From: Staphylococcus argenteus
Lineage (GTDB): Bacteria; Bacillota; Bacilli; Staphylococcales; Staphylococcaceae
Direction: 5' to 3'
Assembly: GCF_000236925.1 (NCBI RefSeq)
Contig: NC_016941.1
Span: forward strand, 496,001-560,000
DNA: 64,000 nt
Below are positions 42,186-53,378 of this stretch, piece after piece. Below the pieces are notes generated by a model that searched no databases, had not been told where the DNA came from, and was given only the letters and a program-made list of their open reading frames with translations. Position numbers and translations under genes: made by a program. How positions within the stretch are numbered: the stretch's first letter is position 1; every line of letters begins with the position of its first letter.

Positions 42186-43412
42186 TTAAATAAAGAATCC
42201 AGCAATTGCAGCTGAAATGAATGATACTAGTGTAGCACCGAATAATAGTTTTAATCCAAAACGGGCAACTGTATCACCTTTTTTATCATTAAGTGATTTA
42301 ATAGCACCTGAGATAATACCAATAGAACTAAAGTTTGCAAATGATACTAAGAATACTGAAGTAACACCTTTGGCATGTTCAGATAAATCGCCAAGTTTTC
42401 CTAGTGCTTGCATTGCAACAAATTCATTTGATAACAATTTTGTAGCCATAACTGATCCAGCTTGTACAGCATCTTGCCATGGTACACCCACTAAGAATGC
42501 AAATGGTGCAAATACAAATCCAATTAATGTTTGGAAATCCCATGAAATTGCGCCACCAGATACTGTACTAAAGATATTACTTACAATACCATTTAATAGT
42601 GCAATGATTGCAATATATCCAATTAACATTGCACCTACTATGACAGCTACTTTGAATCCATCTAAAATGTATTCGCCCAACATTTCAAAAAATGATTGTT
42701 GCTTTTCTTCAGTTTCTTCAACAAGTAATTTGTCATCTTCTTCATTAACTTTATATGGATTAATGATTGAAGCAATAATGAATCCACCAAATAAGTTTAA
42801 TACAACTGCAGTTACAACATATTTAGGTTCAATTAAGGTAAAGTATGCACCAATAATTGAAGCTGATACCGTTGACATTGCTGAAGCTGTTAATGTATAA
42901 AGACGTTGCTTAGGTATGTATGGCAATTGTTTTTTAATTGAAATAAATACTTCAGATTGTCCCAAAATGGCTGCCGCAACAGCATTATATGATTCCAAAC
43001 GACCCATACCATTAATTTTAGAAATCAAGAAGCCTAAAACATTAATGATTAAAGGTAAAATCTTTGTGTATTGTAAAATACCAATAATCGCTGAAATAAA
43101 CACGATAGGTAATAATACACTAAAGAAGAATGGAGGTTGTTTAGGATTGATATATTGAATACCACCAAAAACAAAGTTAACACCGTCTGCTGCTTTTAAT
43201 AATAAGTAATTAAAACCGTTTGATATACCACCAATAACTGTGATACCCATTGTAGTTTTAAGTAAAATAAAGGCAAAGACAAGTTGAATAGCAAGCAAAA
43301 TTCCTACATATTGCCAGCGTATATTTTTCTTATCTGAGCTAAATAAAAACGCAAGTGCTAAAAAGAAGATAATTCCGATAATCCCAATTAGAATATGCAT
43401 ATATTTTTTCAT
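42186..43412 (-). CDS. nupC: Concentrative nucleoside transporter NupC
   Basis: NupC imports nucleosides with cation symport. The 408-residue protein is nearly all membrane helices. It has the CNT-family order: N-terminal helices (ILIGIIGIIFFLALAFLFSS), the gate domain, and SAMSTVSASIIGAYFTL near the middle, then FANFSSIGIISGAIKSL near residue 365. A hydrophilic loop (NPYKVNEEDDKLLVEETEEK) lies near residue 218-237. AAAGGAATG precedes the ATG on the minus strand. It is single, convergent with pdxT, and its promoter region faces that of ctsR. Confidence 0.9.
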   Translation of the reverse strand: MKKYMHILIGIIGIIFFLALAFLFSSDKKNIRWQYVGILLAIQLVFAFILLKTTMGITVIGGISNGFNYLLLKAADGVNFVFGGIQYINPKQPPFFFSVLLPIVFISAIIGILQYTKILPLIINVLGFLISKINGMGRLESYNAVAAAILGQSEVFISIKKQLPYIPKQRLYTLTASAMSTVSASIIGAYFTLIEPKYVVTAVVLNLFGGFIIASIINPYKVNEEDDKLLVEETEEKQQSFFEMLGEYILDGFKVAVIVGAMLIGYIAIIALLNGIVSNIFSTVSGGAISWDFQTLIGFVFAPFAFLVGVPWQDAVQAGSVMATKLLSNEFVAMQALGKLGDLSEHAKGVTSVFLVSFANFSSIGIISGAIKSLNDKKGDTVARFGLKLLFGATLVSFISAAIAGFFI

Positions 43413-43496
43413 TCCTTTAGTTTTTTCTACAATCTATCATACAATAAAATGGAAGGGCTAACATCATAAATTTTTGAAAATATAAAAACAAATTAA

Positions 43497-43525
43497 TTGA
43501 AAAAGGTCAAAATAGGTCATATAAT
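43497..43525 (+). promoter_or_regulatory. Promoter of the ctsR operon
   Basis: TTGAAA (43497-43502) and TATAAT (43520-43525) are separated by exactly 17 bases. A CtsR box fills the spacer, so repressor and RNA polymerase would exclude each other. Confidence 0.85.
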
Positions 43526-43544
43526 ATAGTCAAAGAAGGTCAAA
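43504..43544 (+). promoter_or_regulatory. Two CtsR operator sites
   Basis: The CtsR consensus is a direct heptad repeat, RGTCAAA-NAN-RGTCAAA. AGGTCAAAATAGGTCAT lies at about 43504-43520, inside the promoter spacer. AGTCAAAGAAGGTCAAA lies at 43528-43544, just after the -10 box. This gives tight self-repression of ctsR-mcsA-mcsB-clpC, relieved by heat or protein stress. Confidence 0.88.
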
Positions 43545-43558
43545 AAGGGGTGATATTT

Positions 43559-44020
43559 ATGCACAATATGTCGGACATCATAGAACAATACATCAAACGA
43601 TTATTTGAAGAGTCAAACGAAGATGTAGTTGAAATTCAAAGAGCGAACATTGCGCAGCGATTTGATTGCGTACCTTCACAATTGAACTATGTTATCAAAA
43701 CTCGATTTACTAATGAACATGGTTATGAAATTGAAAGTAAACGTGGTGGCGGTGGATACATTCGCATCACTAAAATTGAAAACAAAGATGCAACAGGTTA
43801 TATTAATCATTTGCTTCAGTTGATAGGACCTTCTATTTCTCAACAACAAGCTTATTATATTATTGATGGGCTTTTAGATAAATTACTAATAAATGAGCGA
43901 GAAGCTAAAATGATTCAAGCAGTTATTGATAGAGAAACACTGTCAATGGATATGGTTTCAAGAGACATTATTAGAGCAAATATTTTAAAACGATTGTTAC
44001 CAGTTATAAACTATTACTAA
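43559..44020 (+). CDS. ctsR: Heat-shock repressor CtsR
   Basis: CtsR represses clp genes and is inactivated by heat and by the McsA/McsB kinase encoded downstream. The 153 residues include the winged-helix DNA-binding part ([20 protein letters not shown]) with the Arg/Gly-rich wing [12 protein letters not shown] near residue 62, which holds the thermosensing glycine loop. The C-terminal dimer domain follows. I chose the ATG at 43559, 5-9 bases after AAAGGGGTG; the GTG at 43550 overlaps that site. Confidence 0.96.
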   Translation: MHNMSDIIEQYIKRLFEESNEDVVEIQRANIAQRFDCVPSQLNYVIKTRFTNEHGYEIESKRGGGGYIRITKIENKDATGYINHLLQLIGPSISQQQAYYIIDGLLDKLLINEREAKMIQAVIDRETLSMDMVSRDIIRANILKRLLPVINYY

Positions 44021-44038
44021 ATGAAATGAGGTGTTGAA

Positions 44039-44605
44039 GTGCTCTGTGAAAATTGTCAACTTAATGAAGCGGAATTAAAAATCAAAGTTACAAGTAAAAA
44101 TAAGACAGAAGAAAAAATGGTGTGTCAAACTTGTGCAGAAGGTCATTATCCATGGAATCAAGCGAATGACCAACCTGATTATCAAGAACATCAAGATGAT
44201 ATTGAAGAAGCATTTGTTGTTAAACAAATTTTACAACATTTAGCAACGAAGCATGGTATTAATTTTCAGGATGTGGCATTTAAAGAAGAAAAACGTTGTC
44301 CAACATGTGATATGACATTAAAGGATATCGCACATGTGGGTAAATTTGGTTGCGCTAATTGTTATGCGACATTTAAAGATGACATCATTGATATCGTCCG
44401 CAGAGTTCAAGGGGGACAATTTGAACACGTAGGAAAGACACCACATTCTTCACATAAAAAAATTGCATTAAAGAAGAAAATTGAAGAGAAAAACAAATAT
44501 TTAAAGCAACTTATAGAAGTGCAAGACTTTGAGCAAGCGGCTATTGTCAGAGATGAAATAAAGGCGCTAAAGTCTGAAGGTGAGGTGCAACATGATGACG
44601 CATAA
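44039..44605 (+). CDS. mcsA: McsA, zinc-finger activator of the McsB arginine kinase
   Basis: McsA binds and activates McsB. The 188 residues hold two zinc-binding pairs near each end of the N-terminal half: CENC/CQTC (residues 3-32) and CPTC/CANC (about 88-108). A C-terminal UVR motif ([20 protein letters not shown]) matches the one in ClpC. In S. aureus McsA also helps resist heavy metals. The start is GTG, 6 bases after GAGGTG. It overlaps mcsB by 11 bases. Confidence 0.95.
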   Translation: MLCENCQLNEAELKIKVTSKNKTEEKMVCQTCAEGHYPWNQANDQPDYQEHQDDIEEAFVVKQILQHLATKHGINFQDVAFKEEKRCPTCDMTLKDIAHVGKFGCANCYATFKDDIIDIVRRVQGGQFEHVGKTPHSSHKKIALKKKIEEKNKYLKQLIEVQDFEQAAIVRDEIKALKSEGEVQHDDA

Positions 44606-45602
44606 CATTCACGATAATATCAGCGAATGGATGAGAAACGAAGAAGAAGCGCCGATTGTGATGTCTTCACGAATACGATTAGCGCGCAATTTGGAAAATC
44701 ATGTGCATCCATTAATGTATGCTTCTGAAAATGATGGCTTTAGGGTAATTAATGAAGTACAAGATGCTTTACCACATTTTCAATTAATGCGACTAGATCA
44801 AATGGATCAGCAAAGTAAAATGAAGATGGTTGCTAAACATTTAATTAGCCCAGAGTTAATAAAACAACCTGCAGCAGCAGTGTTAGTAAATAATGATGAA
44901 TCTTTAAGTGTAATGATAAATGAAGAAGATCATATTCGTATTCAAGCGATGGGGACTAATTCGACGTTGCAAGCGTTATATGATCAGGCTTCAGCAATTG
45001 ATGATGAATTAGATCGTAACCTTGATATTAGTTATGATGAAAAACTTGGATATTTAACAACATGTCCTACAAATATAGGTACTGGGATGCGAGCAAGTGT
45101 GATGCTACATTTACCTGGTTTATCTATTATGAAAAGAATGACTCGAATTGCTCAAACAATTAATAGATTTGGATATACGATTAGAGGTATATATGGTGAA
45201 GGATCACAAGTTTATGGGCACACTTATCAGGTTTCTAATCAACTTACACTTGGTAAATCAGAATTAGAAATAATTGAAACATTAACTGAAGTTGTTAATC
45301 AAATTATTCATGAAGAAAAACAGATAAGACAAAAATTAGACACTTATAATCAATTAGAAACTCAAGACCGTGTTTTTCGCTCGCTAGGCATTTTACAAAA
45401 TTGTAGAATGATAACTATGGAAGAGGCTTCTTATAGATTAAGCGAAGTTAAACTTGGTATAGATTTAGATTATATTAAATTACAAAACTTTAAGTTTAAT
45501 GAATTAATGGTTGGTATACAATCACCATTTTTATTAGATGAAGAAGATGACAAATTTGTGAAAGAAAAACGAGCAGATATACTAAGAGAACACATAAAGT
45601 AG
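44595..45602 (+). CDS. mcsB: Protein-arginine kinase McsB
   Basis: McsB phosphorylates arginines on CtsR and on damaged proteins, marking the latter for ClpC-ClpP. The 335 residues form a phosphagen-kinase-like catalytic domain: [12 protein letters not shown] near residue 22, [20 protein letters not shown] near 160, and [14 protein letters not shown] near 195. I chose the ATG at 44595, 7 bases after GAGGTG; the ATG at 44592 would add one Met. From memory about ten residues differ from common S. aureus McsB. clpC follows 14 bases on. Confidence 0.95.
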   Translation: MTHNIHDNISEWMRNEEEAPIVMSSRIRLARNLENHVHPLMYASENDGFRVINEVQDALPHFQLMRLDQMDQQSKMKMVAKHLISPELIKQPAAAVLVNNDESLSVMINEEDHIRIQAMGTNSTLQALYDQASAIDDELDRNLDISYDEKLGYLTTCPTNIGTGMRASVMLHLPGLSIMKRMTRIAQTINRFGYTIRGIYGEGSQVYGHTYQVSNQLTLGKSELEIIETLTEVVNQIIHEEKQIRQKLDTYNQLETQDRVFRSLGILQNCRMITMEEASYRLSEVKLGIDLDYIKLQNFKFNELMVGIQSPFLLDEEDDKFVKEKRADILREHIK

Positions 45603-45616
45603 GAGGTCATTATATT

Positions 45617-48073
45617 ATGCTATTTGGTAGATTAACTGAACGTGCGCAGCGTGTGTTAGCACATGCTCAAGAAGAAGCAATTCGTTTAAACCATTCAAAT
45701 ATAGGTACAGAACATTTACTATTAGGTTTAATGAAAGAACCTGAAGGAATTGCTGCAAAAGTATTAGAAAGTTTTAACATTACTGAAGATAAAGTAGTAG
45801 AAGAAGTTGAAAAGTTAATTGGACATGGTCAAGATCATGTCGGAACTTTGCATTATACACCTAGAGCTAAAAAAGTTATTGAATTATCTATGGATGAGGC
45901 TAGAAAGTTACATCATAATTTTGTCGGAACAGAACATATTTTATTAGGTTTAATCCGTGAAAATGAAGGTGTTGCTGCAAGAGTATTTGCAAATCTTGAT
46001 TTGAATATTACAAAAGCACGTGCGCAAGTTGTAAAAGCTTTAGGAAATCCGGAAATGAGTAATAAAAATGCACAAGCAACTAAAGCCAATAATACGCCTA
46101 CATTAGATAGTTTAGCGCGTGATTTAACTGTCATTGCTAAAGATGGCACATTAGATCCTGTTATTGGACGTGATAAAGAAATTACACGTGTTATCGAAGT
46201 ATTAAGTAGACGTACTAAAAATAATCCAGTACTTATTGGAGAACCAGGCGTTGGTAAAACTGCTATCGCTGAAGGATTGGCACAAGCAATTGTGAATAAC
46301 GAAGTTCCTGAGACGTTAAAAGATAAAAGAGTTATGTCATTAGATATGGGTACTGTTGTTGCAGGTACAAAATATCGCGGTGAGTTTGAAGAACGTTTAA
46401 AAAAAGTAATGGAAGAAATCCAACAAGCAGGTAATGTAATTCTATTTATTGATGAATTGCATACTTTAGTTGGTGCTGGTGGCGCAGAAGGTGCAATAGA
46501 CGCGTCTAATATTCTAAAACCAGCATTAGCTCGCGGTGAATTGCAATGTATTGGTGCTACAACTCTAGATGAATATCGTAAAAACATTGAAAAAGATGCA
46601 GCCTTAGAACGTCGATTCCAACCAGTTCAAGTTGATGAACCTTCTGTTGTAGATACAGTAGCAATTTTAAAAGGTTTAAGAGATCGATATGAAGCGCATC
46701 ACCGTATCAATATTTCAGATGAAGCAATCGAAGCGGCTGTTAAATTAAGTAATAGATATGTTTCAGATCGCTTCTTACCGGACAAAGCAATCGATTTAAT
46801 TGATGAAGCAAGTTCTAAAGTTAGGCTTAAAAGTCATACGACTCCTAACAATTTAAAAGAAATTGAACAAGAAATTGAAAAAGTGAAAAATGAAAAAGAT
46901 GCAGCTGTACATGCGCAAGAGTTTGAAAATGCTGCTAATTTACGTGATAAACAAACAAAACTTGAGAAACAATATGAAGAAGCCAAAAATGAATGGAAGA
47001 ATACTCAAAATGGTATGTCAACGTCCTTATCAGAAGAAGATATTGCAGAAGTCATTGCTGGATGGACAGGCATTCCATTAACTAAAATCAATGAAACAGA
47101 ATCTGAAAAACTACTTAGTCTTGAAGATACGTTACATGAAAGAGTTATCGGTCAAAAAGATGCAGTTAATTCTATTAGTAAGGCAGTTAGACGTGCACGT
47201 GCAGGATTGAAAGATCCAAAACGTCCAATTGGTAGTTTTATATTCCTTGGTCCAACTGGTGTTGGTAAAACAGAATTAGCTCGAGCATTAGCAGAATCAA
47301 TGTTTGGTGATGATGATGCAATGATTCGTGTAGATATGAGTGAATTTATGGAAAAACACGCTGTGAGCCGTTTAGTTGGCGCACCTCCAGGATATGTTGG
47401 ACATGATGACGGTGGACAGTTAACTGAGAAAGTTAGACGTAAACCATATTCTGTAATCTTATTCGATGAAATTGAAAAAGCGCATCCTGATGTATTTAAT
47501 ATTTTATTACAAGTTCTTGATGATGGGCATTTAACAGATACGAAAGGTCGCACAGTTGATTTTAGAAATACGATTATAATTATGACTTCAAATGTTGGCG
47601 CTCAAGAATTACAAGATCAACGCTTTGCAGGGTTCGGTGGATCAAGTGATGAACAAGATTATGAAACTATTCGCAAAACAATGTTGAAAGAATTGAAAAA
47701 CTCATTCCGCCCAGAATTTTTAAATCGTGTTGATGATATTATTGTATTCCACAAATTGACAAAAGAAGAATTAAAAGAAATCGTGACAATGATGGTTAAT
47801 AAATTAACTAATCGATTATCTGAACAAAATATTAATATTGTAGTTACAGATAAAGCAAAAGATAAAATCGCTGAAGAAGGATATGATCCTGAATATGGTG
47901 CAAGACCATTGATTAGAGCGATTCAAAAAACTATCGAGGATAATTTAAGTGAATTAATTTTAGATGGCAATAAAATAGAAGGTAAAAAAGTTACGGTGGA
48001 TCATGATGGTAAAAAATTCAAATACGACATCGATGAAGAATCTTCTGAAACTATAGAAACATCACAAGCATAA
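45617..48073 (+). CDS. clpC: ATP-dependent Clp protease ATP-binding subunit ClpC
   Basis: ClpC is the AAA+ unfoldase that feeds ClpP with arginine-phosphorylated and adaptor-bound proteins. The 818 residues show the double N-domain (two LSHN-like repeats, 1-145), and NBD1 with Walker A GEPGVGKT near 208 and the Walker B region [14 protein letters not shown]. The middle domain has a UVR motif near 430. NBD2 has Walker A GPTGVGKT at 545-552, and the ClpP-docking loop RFAGFGGSS lies near 673. It closes the ctsR operon. Confidence 0.97.
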   Translation: MLFGRLTERAQRVLAHAQEEAIRLNHSNIGTEHLLLGLMKEPEGIAAKVLESFNITEDKVVEEVEKLIGHGQDHVGTLHYTPRAKKVIELSMDEARKLHHNFVGTEHILLGLIRENEGVAARVFANLDLNITKARAQVVKALGNPEMSNKNAQATKANNTPTLDSLARDLTVIAKDGTLDPVIGRDKEITRVIEVLSRRTKNNPVLIGEPGVGKTAIAEGLAQAIVNNEVPETLKDKRVMSLDMGTVVAGTKYRGEFEERLKKVMEEIQQAGNVILFIDELHTLVGAGGAEGAIDASNILKPALARGELQCIGATTLDEYRKNIEKDAALERRFQPVQVDEPSVVDTVAILKGLRDRYEAHHRINISDEAIEAAVKLSNRYVSDRFLPDKAIDLIDEASSKVRLKSHTTPNNLKEIEQEIEKVKNEKDAAVHAQEFENAANLRDKQTKLEKQYEEAKNEWKNTQNGMSTSLSEEDIAEVIAGWTGIPLTKINETESEKLLSLEDTLHERVIGQKDAVNSISKAVRRARAGLKDPKRPIGSFIFLGPTGVGKTELARALAESMFGDDDAMIRVDMSEFMEKHAVSRLVGAPPGYVGHDDGGQLTEKVRRKPYSVILFDEIEKAHPDVFNILLQVLDDGHLTDTKGRTVDFRNTIIIMTSNVGAQELQDQRFAGFGGSSDEQDYETIRKTMLKELKNSFRPEFLNRVDDIIVFHKLTKEELKEIVTMMVNKLTNRLSEQNINIVVTDKAKDKIAEEGYDPEYGARPLIRAIQKTIEDNLSELILDGNKIEGKKVTVDHDGKKFKYDIDEESSETIETSQA

Positions 48074-48077
48074 TAAT

Positions 48078-48121
48078 AAAGACAGTCTGAAACATTAATT
48101 TGTTTTGGACTGTCTTTTTAT
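48078..48121 (+). terminator. Terminator of the ctsR operon
   Basis: AAAGACAGTC pairs with GACTGTCTTT, with inner GAAAC/GTTTT pairing, then TTTTTA. Confidence 0.88.
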
Positions 48122-48549
48122 ACGCAGATTAATTAAATAACTATAATCATTAAGTTAGAATAGTGTTTGAAGCTCGAATATTCTAACGATGTTTGTTGAC
48201 TGATGTTGTATAAACTGAACTATGCAATATAGTAAAATTTATAGGTTATAAAAATATTGCTACTTGATGTAACATTAAGGTATATCAAATTAAAATTATT
48301 TTCTACAATATTGTGACAAGTTGAGTTGAATTAATTTAATAAGAAAGTATTAAGATTTTAGTATAGAAAGTCAACTTCTATCAACATTATACAAGTTTAT
48401 TTTATAATATTCGTAAAAAATAAAACTAATAAAACAGTTTGCCTTAGTACTCATGTTAAAATACAAACAAATGTAACTCACATTTAATTTGTCATAATGA
48501 GGTTGTGCGTTTAAAATAGATTTGTTCAAAGGAAAGTGGAGGTGCAATT
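48122..48549. other. AT-rich gap upstream of radA
   Basis: About 430 bases with no credible gene or strong hairpin. It could hold a long radA leader. The radA ribosome-binding site GTGGAGGTG lies at about 48536-48544. Confidence 0.5.
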
Positions 48550-49914
48550 TTGGCCAAGAAAAAAGTGATTTTTGAATGTATGGCTTGTGGTTATCAATCT
48601 CCTAAATGGATGGGAAAATGTCCCAATTGTGGTGCTTGGAATCAAATGGAGGAAATTGTTGAAAAAGCTGCCAATCCAAAGCATGGAGTAAAAACAAAAG
48701 AAATAGCTGGTAAAGTACAAAAATTAAATAGTATTAAACATGAAACGACACCTAGAGTATTAACGGATTCTGCAGAATTCAACCGCGTATTAGGTGGCGG
48801 TATTGTTAGCGGATCACTGGTCCTGATAGGTGGAGATCCAGGTATTGGTAAGTCAACGTTACTTTTACAAATTTGTGCTTCTTTATCACAAAAGAAAAAA
48901 GTGTTATATATTACTGGGGAAGAATCCCTTAATCAAACGAAACTTCGAGCAGAGCGTTTAGATGAAGACTCTAGTGAATTACAAGTATTAGCAGAAACAG
49001 ATTTAGAAGTTATATATCAGACAGTTAAAGAAGAACAACCAGACTTACTAGTAGTTGATTCTATTCAAACGATTTATCACCCTGAAATTAGTTCGGCACC
49101 GGGCTCTGTTTCACAAGTTCGTGAAAGTACACAAAGTTTAATGAACATTGCTAAACAAATGAATATTGCAACTTTTATTGTTGGACATGTAACGAAAGAA
49201 GGTCAAATTGCAGGTCCTAGATTATTGGAACATATGGTAGATACAGTGCTTTATTTTGAAGGTGATGAACATCATGCATATCGAATTTTACGTGCTGTTA
49301 AAAACCGTTTTGGCTCTACAAATGAAATGGGTATTTTTGAAATGAAACAAAGCGGATTAAAAGGTGTTAATAATCCGTCTGAAATGTTTTTAGAAGAACG
49401 TTCTACAAATGTTCCTGGGTCTACAATTGTTGCAACAATGGAAGGTACAAGACCACTTTTAATAGAAGTACAAGCGCTTGTGACACCGACAACATTTAAT
49501 AATCCGAGAAGAATGGCAACGGGAATTGATCATAATCGACTTAGTTTACTAATGGCTGTTTTAGAAAAGAAAGAAAATTATTTATTACAGCAACAAGATG
49601 CTTATATCAAAGTCGCAGGTGGTGTGAAATTAACAGAGCCAGCTGTTGATTTAAGTGTAATTGTGGCTACCGCATCAAGCTTAAAAGATAAAGCAGTTGA
49701 TGGTTTAGATTGTTACATTGGAGAAGTTGGTTTAACGGGTGAGGTACGTCGCGTATCTCGGATAGAGCAGCGCGTACAAGAAGCTGCAAAGTTAGGCTTC
49801 AAACGTGCAATTATTCCTAAAAATAATATTGGCGGATGGACATATCCAGAAGGGATTCAAGTAATTGGCGTAACTTCTGTACATGAAGCACTATCATTCG
49901 CTCTACATTCATAA
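48550..49914 (+). CDS. radA: DNA repair protein RadA
   Basis: RadA is a RecA-like branch-migration helicase in recombinational repair and transformation. The 454 residues begin with a C4 zinc finger ([18 protein letters not shown], residues 10-27). The Walker [13 protein letters not shown] lies near 95-106, the RadA-specific KNRFG motif near 258, and a Lon-protease-like C-terminal domain is complete. The start is TTG at 48550, 6-8 bases after GGAGGTG. It is followed by a PIN-TRAM gene, standard order for Firmicutes (sms-yacL). Confidence 0.96.
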   Translation: MAKKKVIFECMACGYQSPKWMGKCPNCGAWNQMEEIVEKAANPKHGVKTKEIAGKVQKLNSIKHETTPRVLTDSAEFNRVLGGGIVSGSLVLIGGDPGIGKSTLLLQICASLSQKKKVLYITGEESLNQTKLRAERLDEDSSELQVLAETDLEVIYQTVKEEQPDLLVVDSIQTIYHPEISSAPGSVSQVRESTQSLMNIAKQMNIATFIVGHVTKEGQIAGPRLLEHMVDTVLYFEGDEHHAYRILRAVKNRFGSTNEMGIFEMKQSGLKGVNNPSEMFLEERSTNVPGSTIVATMEGTRPLLIEVQALVTPTTFNNPRRMATGIDHNRLSLLMAVLEKKENYLLQQQDAYIKVAGGVKLTEPAVDLSVIVATASSLKDKAVDGLDCYIGEVGLTGEVRRVSRIEQRVQEAAKLGFKRAIIPKNNIGGWTYPEGIQVIGVTSVHEALSFALHS

Positions 49915-49938
49915 AACATCTAGAAAGGAGGACATTGT

Positions 49939-51012
49939 GTGAATATCGTTAAACTAATTGTTATTATTATTTACTTAATTATTGGGAGTGCATTAGGAAT
50001 TATTATTATTCCCGAAATTGCCAATGATCTTGGATTGCAAGACTCAAATTTGTTAAAAAATCATTATGTTGATGGCATAATTGGAAGTATTTTTATTTTC
50101 TTAGTCTTTGGAATATTTATTAGACGATTTGCAAATGCTATAAGAGGGTTAGAACATTTTATAATGCGTAGAAGCGCTGTCGAGATATTATTTGCTACAA
50201 TAGGATTAATCATTGGATTACTTATATCTGTCATGGTTTCATTTATTTTAGAGTCAATTGGTAATTCAATTTTCAATCATTTCATTCCAGTTATAATTAC
50301 CATACTATTATGCTATTTTGGTTTTCAATTCGGACTTAAAAAACGAGATGAAATGTTAATGTTTTTACCTGAAAATATCGCACGCTCTATGTCTCAGCAC
50401 ACTAAAAGTGCAACACCAAAAATTATCGACACAAGCGCAATTATTGACGGACGAATTTTAGAAGTTATTCGTTGCGGTTTTATCGATGGCAATATATTAA
50501 TTCCACAAGGTGTGATTAATGAATTGCAAATTGTTGCAGATTCAAATGATAGTGTCAAACGTGAGAAAGGTAAACGAGGGTTGGACATATTAAATGAATT
50601 GTATGACTTGGATTATCCAACAAAAGTTATACATCCAACTAAATCACATAGTGATATCGATACGATGTTATTAAAATTGGCCAAACAATATCACGCAAGC
50701 ATTATTACAACAGATTTTAATTTGAATAAAGTTTGTCATGTACATGGTATAAAAGCATTAAATGTTAATGATCTATCAGAAGCAATTAAACCAAATGTAC
50801 ATCAAGGAGATCAGCTACATATTTTATTAACAAAGATGGGCAAAGAACCTGGTCAAGCTGTTGGATATTTAGATGATGGAACGATGGTTGTTGTTGATAA
50901 TGCTAAAAATTTAATTGGAAGTCACGTTCATTTAGAAGTAGTGAGTCTATTGCAAACATCTTCAGGAAGAATTGTATTTGCTAAAAAATTAGATGATACT
51001 GTCACTTTATAA
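49939..51012 (+). CDS. yacL: Membrane PIN-TRAM domain protein (YacL family)
   Basis: This 357-residue protein has four N-terminal membrane helices (about 5-25, 46-62, 80-108, 113-133), then a PIN nuclease domain and a C-terminal TRAM RNA-binding domain. The PIN domain starts at IIDTSAIIDGRI near residue 162 and keeps further acidic residues in INELQ, SDIDTMLLKLA and TTDFNLNK. TRAM begins near 290 (GQAVGYLDDGTMVVVDNA). The combination suggests a membrane-anchored ribonuclease, but its substrate is unknown. The start is GTG with AAAGGAGG upstream. Confidence 0.9.
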   Translation: MNIVKLIVIIIYLIIGSALGIIIIPEIANDLGLQDSNLLKNHYVDGIIGSIFIFLVFGIFIRRFANAIRGLEHFIMRRSAVEILFATIGLIIGLLISVMVSFILESIGNSIFNHFIPVIITILLCYFGFQFGLKKRDEMLMFLPENIARSMSQHTKSATPKIIDTSAIIDGRILEVIRCGFIDGNILIPQGVINELQIVADSNDSVKREKGKRGLDILNELYDLDYPTKVIHPTKSHSDIDTMLLKLAKQYHASIITTDFNLNKVCHVHGIKALNVNDLSEAIKPNVHQGDQLHILLTKMGKEPGQAVGYLDDGTMVVVDNAKNLIGSHVHLEVVSLLQTSSGRIVFAKKLDDTVTL

Positions 51013-51501
51013 TAGGGTGCTGACTATCATATATTAATAACCTTAAAGCAAATGAATTATCAAACTTTATAAATAGTGCTAAAATATCACTGAAAAACAT
51101 ACATTTGGTGATATGATTGTTTAAAAAATATCAAAGTTATTCTTATAGAAATTAAGACATTAAAAAGCAGAATTAATGATGACATGATTTAACAGTTAAG
51201 TCTTAAATTGATTATGCAGTACAATCATACATTTTAAGATAATTAAAATGTAAAAGATAAGTAGTCTTGTTTCTTAAGAATAGCTTTTTTAAAGTGTTGA
51301 AAAACACCAAGATTCTATTAAAAATTTAAGCGTATTACCTAGGAAATTATGTTATGATATAACAATGAAATTATTTTAAAAGTCGTGTTAAAAGCGTGGT
51401 TTCAAATTTTAACAATAAGACTATAAGAACATTTGTTATTACGGTCGAAGCTAACAAATGAACAAATTAAATGCATGATTATGAAAATAGGAGTGAATAT
51501 A
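51013..51501. other. Long AT-rich gap upstream of gltX
   Basis: About 490 bases without a credible gene. Many weak A/T stems are possible, for example around 51247-51330, but none is followed by a clear T-run. No T-box core is present. The ribosome-binding site for gltX (TAGGAGTG) lies at about 51488-51495. Confidence 0.5.
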
Positions 51502-52956
51502 ATGAGTGACCGCATAAGAGTAAGATATGCACCAAGTCCAACTGGATACCTTCATATTGGTAACGCAAGAACTGCGTTATTTAATTACTTATTTGCTAAA
51601 CATTACAATGGAGATTTCGTTATCCGTATTGAAGATACGGATAAAAAACGTAACCTAGAAGACGGTGAAGCATCACAATTTGATAATTTAAAATGGTTAG
51701 GTTTAGATTGGGATGAGTCAGTAGATAAAGATAAAGGATTCGGACCATACCGTCAATCTGAGCGTCAACATATTTATCAACCATTAATAGATCAATTATT
51801 AGCGGAAGACAAAGCTTATAAATGTTATATGACTGAAGAAGAGTTGGAAGCTGAACGTGAAGCTCAAATCGCACGTGGTGAAATGCCTCGTTACGGCGGA
51901 CAGCATGCACATTTGACTGAAGAACAACGTCAACAATTTGAAGCTGAAGGACGTCAGCCTTCTATACGTTTCCGAGTACCTCAAAATCAAACTTTTGCAT
52001 TTGATGATATGGTTAAAGGAAATATTTCATTTGATTCAAATGGTATTGGAGACTGGGTAATCGTTAAAAAAGACGGAATACCAACATATAACTTCGCGGT
52101 AGCTATTGATGATCACTATATGGAAATTTCAGATGTCATTCGTGGCGATGATCATATTTCTAATACACCTAAACAAATCATGATTTATGAAGCATTTGGA
52201 TGGGAACCACCTCGTTTTGGTCATATGTCTTTAATTGTAAATGAAGAACGTAAAAAGTTAAGTAAGCGTGATGGACAAATTTTACAATTTATTGAGCAGT
52301 ATCGTGATTTAGGCTATTTACCAGAAGCATTATTTAATTTTATTGCGTTATTAGGATGGTCTCCAGAAGGCGAAGAAGAAATCTTCTCAAAAGATGAGTT
52401 TATCAAAATCTTTGATGAAAAGCGTTTATCAAAATCACCAGCATTTTTCGATAAGCAAAAATTGGCTTGGGTAAATAATCAATATATGAAACAAAAAGAT
52501 ACTGAAACAGTATTCCAATTAGCATTACCAGACTTAGTTAAAGCAAATTTAATACCTGAAAATCCATCTGAAGAAGATTTAGAATGGGGACGTAAGCTTA
52601 TAGGTCTTTATCAAAAAGAAATGAGCTATGCAGGTGAAATTGTACCTTTATCAGAAATGTTCTTTAAAGAAATGCCGGCGTTAGGTGAAGAAGAGCAACA
52701 AGTAATTGATGGCGAACAAGTTCCAGAATTAATGACTCACTTATATAGTAAACTAGAAGCGCTTGAACCATTTGAAGCGGCAGAAATTAAAAAGACAATT
52801 AAAGAAGTTCAAAAAGAAACAGGTATTAAAGGTAAACAATTATTTATGCCTATTCGTGTTGCTGTAACTGGTCAAATGCATGGACCTGAATTACCTAATA
52901 CTATTGAAGTACTTGGTAAAGAAAAAGTATTGAATCGTCTAAAACAGTACATTTAA
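51502..52956 (+). CDS. gltX: Glutamyl-tRNA synthetase
   Basis: GltX charges tRNA-Glu and, in bacteria lacking GlnRS, also tRNA-Gln for later amidation by GatCAB. The 484-residue class I enzyme has the HIGH-type motif in [13 protein letters not shown] (residues 9-21) and the KMSKS equivalent KLSKRDG near 252. The helical anticodon-binding C-terminus is complete. I chose the ATG at 51502, about 7 bases after TAGGAGTG; a longer in-frame extension upstream has no family support. cysE-cysS follow after a T-box leader, the conserved Firmicute order. Confidence 0.96.
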   Translation: MSDRIRVRYAPSPTGYLHIGNARTALFNYLFAKHYNGDFVIRIEDTDKKRNLEDGEASQFDNLKWLGLDWDESVDKDKGFGPYRQSERQHIYQPLIDQLLAEDKAYKCYMTEEELEAEREAQIARGEMPRYGGQHAHLTEEQRQQFEAEGRQPSIRFRVPQNQTFAFDDMVKGNISFDSNGIGDWVIVKKDGIPTYNFAVAIDDHYMEISDVIRGDDHISNTPKQIMIYEAFGWEPPRFGHMSLIVNEERKKLSKRDGQILQFIEQYRDLGYLPEALFNFIALLGWSPEGEEEIFSKDEFIKIFDEKRLSKSPAFFDKQKLAWVNNQYMKQKDTETVFQLALPDLVKANLIPENPSEEDLEWGRKLIGLYQKEMSYAGEIVPLSEMFFKEMPALGEEEQQVIDGEQVPELMTHLYSKLEALEPFEAAEIKKTIKEVQKETGIKGKQLFMPIRVAVTGQMHGPELPNTIEVLGKEKVLNRLKQYI

Positions 52957-53090
52957 GCATTAAATAAAATTGAAGTAGCATATACTTGAATTTTAAGACG
53001 TAAGCGCCTATGATAAAGTTGTATTAACAAATTACAACATAAAGATTGAAAGTTTTAATAAAGTTGAAGGATTAGTAATTAAATTTTTAC

Positions 53091-53312
53091 GATTCAGAGA
53101 GTGTACGGTTGCTGAGAGTACAACGTAAAATTAATGAATGCACCTTCGTATACTTAACTAAATATATAATGAGAGTAATTGGTATTTTAAAGAAGATGTT
53201 TGCAAACATTGCAACTTTGTTAATCTTTTAAGGTGCCGTTTACTGAATTCAGAGTGGAACCGTGCGGAAGCGCCTCTAACATTACAAATTGAATGTTAGT
53301 GGCGTTTTTTTA
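53091..53312 (+). promoter_or_regulatory. T-box riboswitch, cysteine-type, controlling cysE-cysS
   Basis: A T-box leader senses uncharged tRNA. Stem I begins around CAGAGAG (53094-53100) with GGTTGCTGAGAG (53107-53118). The specifier is probably TGC (53139-53141), a Cys codon followed by ACC. The T-box core AGAGTGGAACCGTGCGG is at 53252-53268. The terminator stem CGCCTCTAACATT / AATGTTAGTGGCG with TTTTTTT is at 53271-53312. Uncharged tRNA-Cys would stabilise the antiterminator and switch the genes on. Confidence 0.93.
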
Positions 53313-53378
53313 ATCATTTAAATTAAAGATAAGTTAATTATATATTTACGTAGTTCAATCATTGAGGAGGAAATGATC

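Noticed and set aside
42217..43158. 227-codon and 80-codon plus-strand frames opposite nupC
   Set aside because: They are antisense shadows of a well-supported membrane transporter and have no ribosome-binding sites.
45913..46587. 224-codon frame antisense to clpC, and similar long antisense frames in ftsH and rplA
   Set aside because: Each is opposite a conserved gene, with Ser/Pro/Leu-rich content caused by the codon pattern of the real strand.
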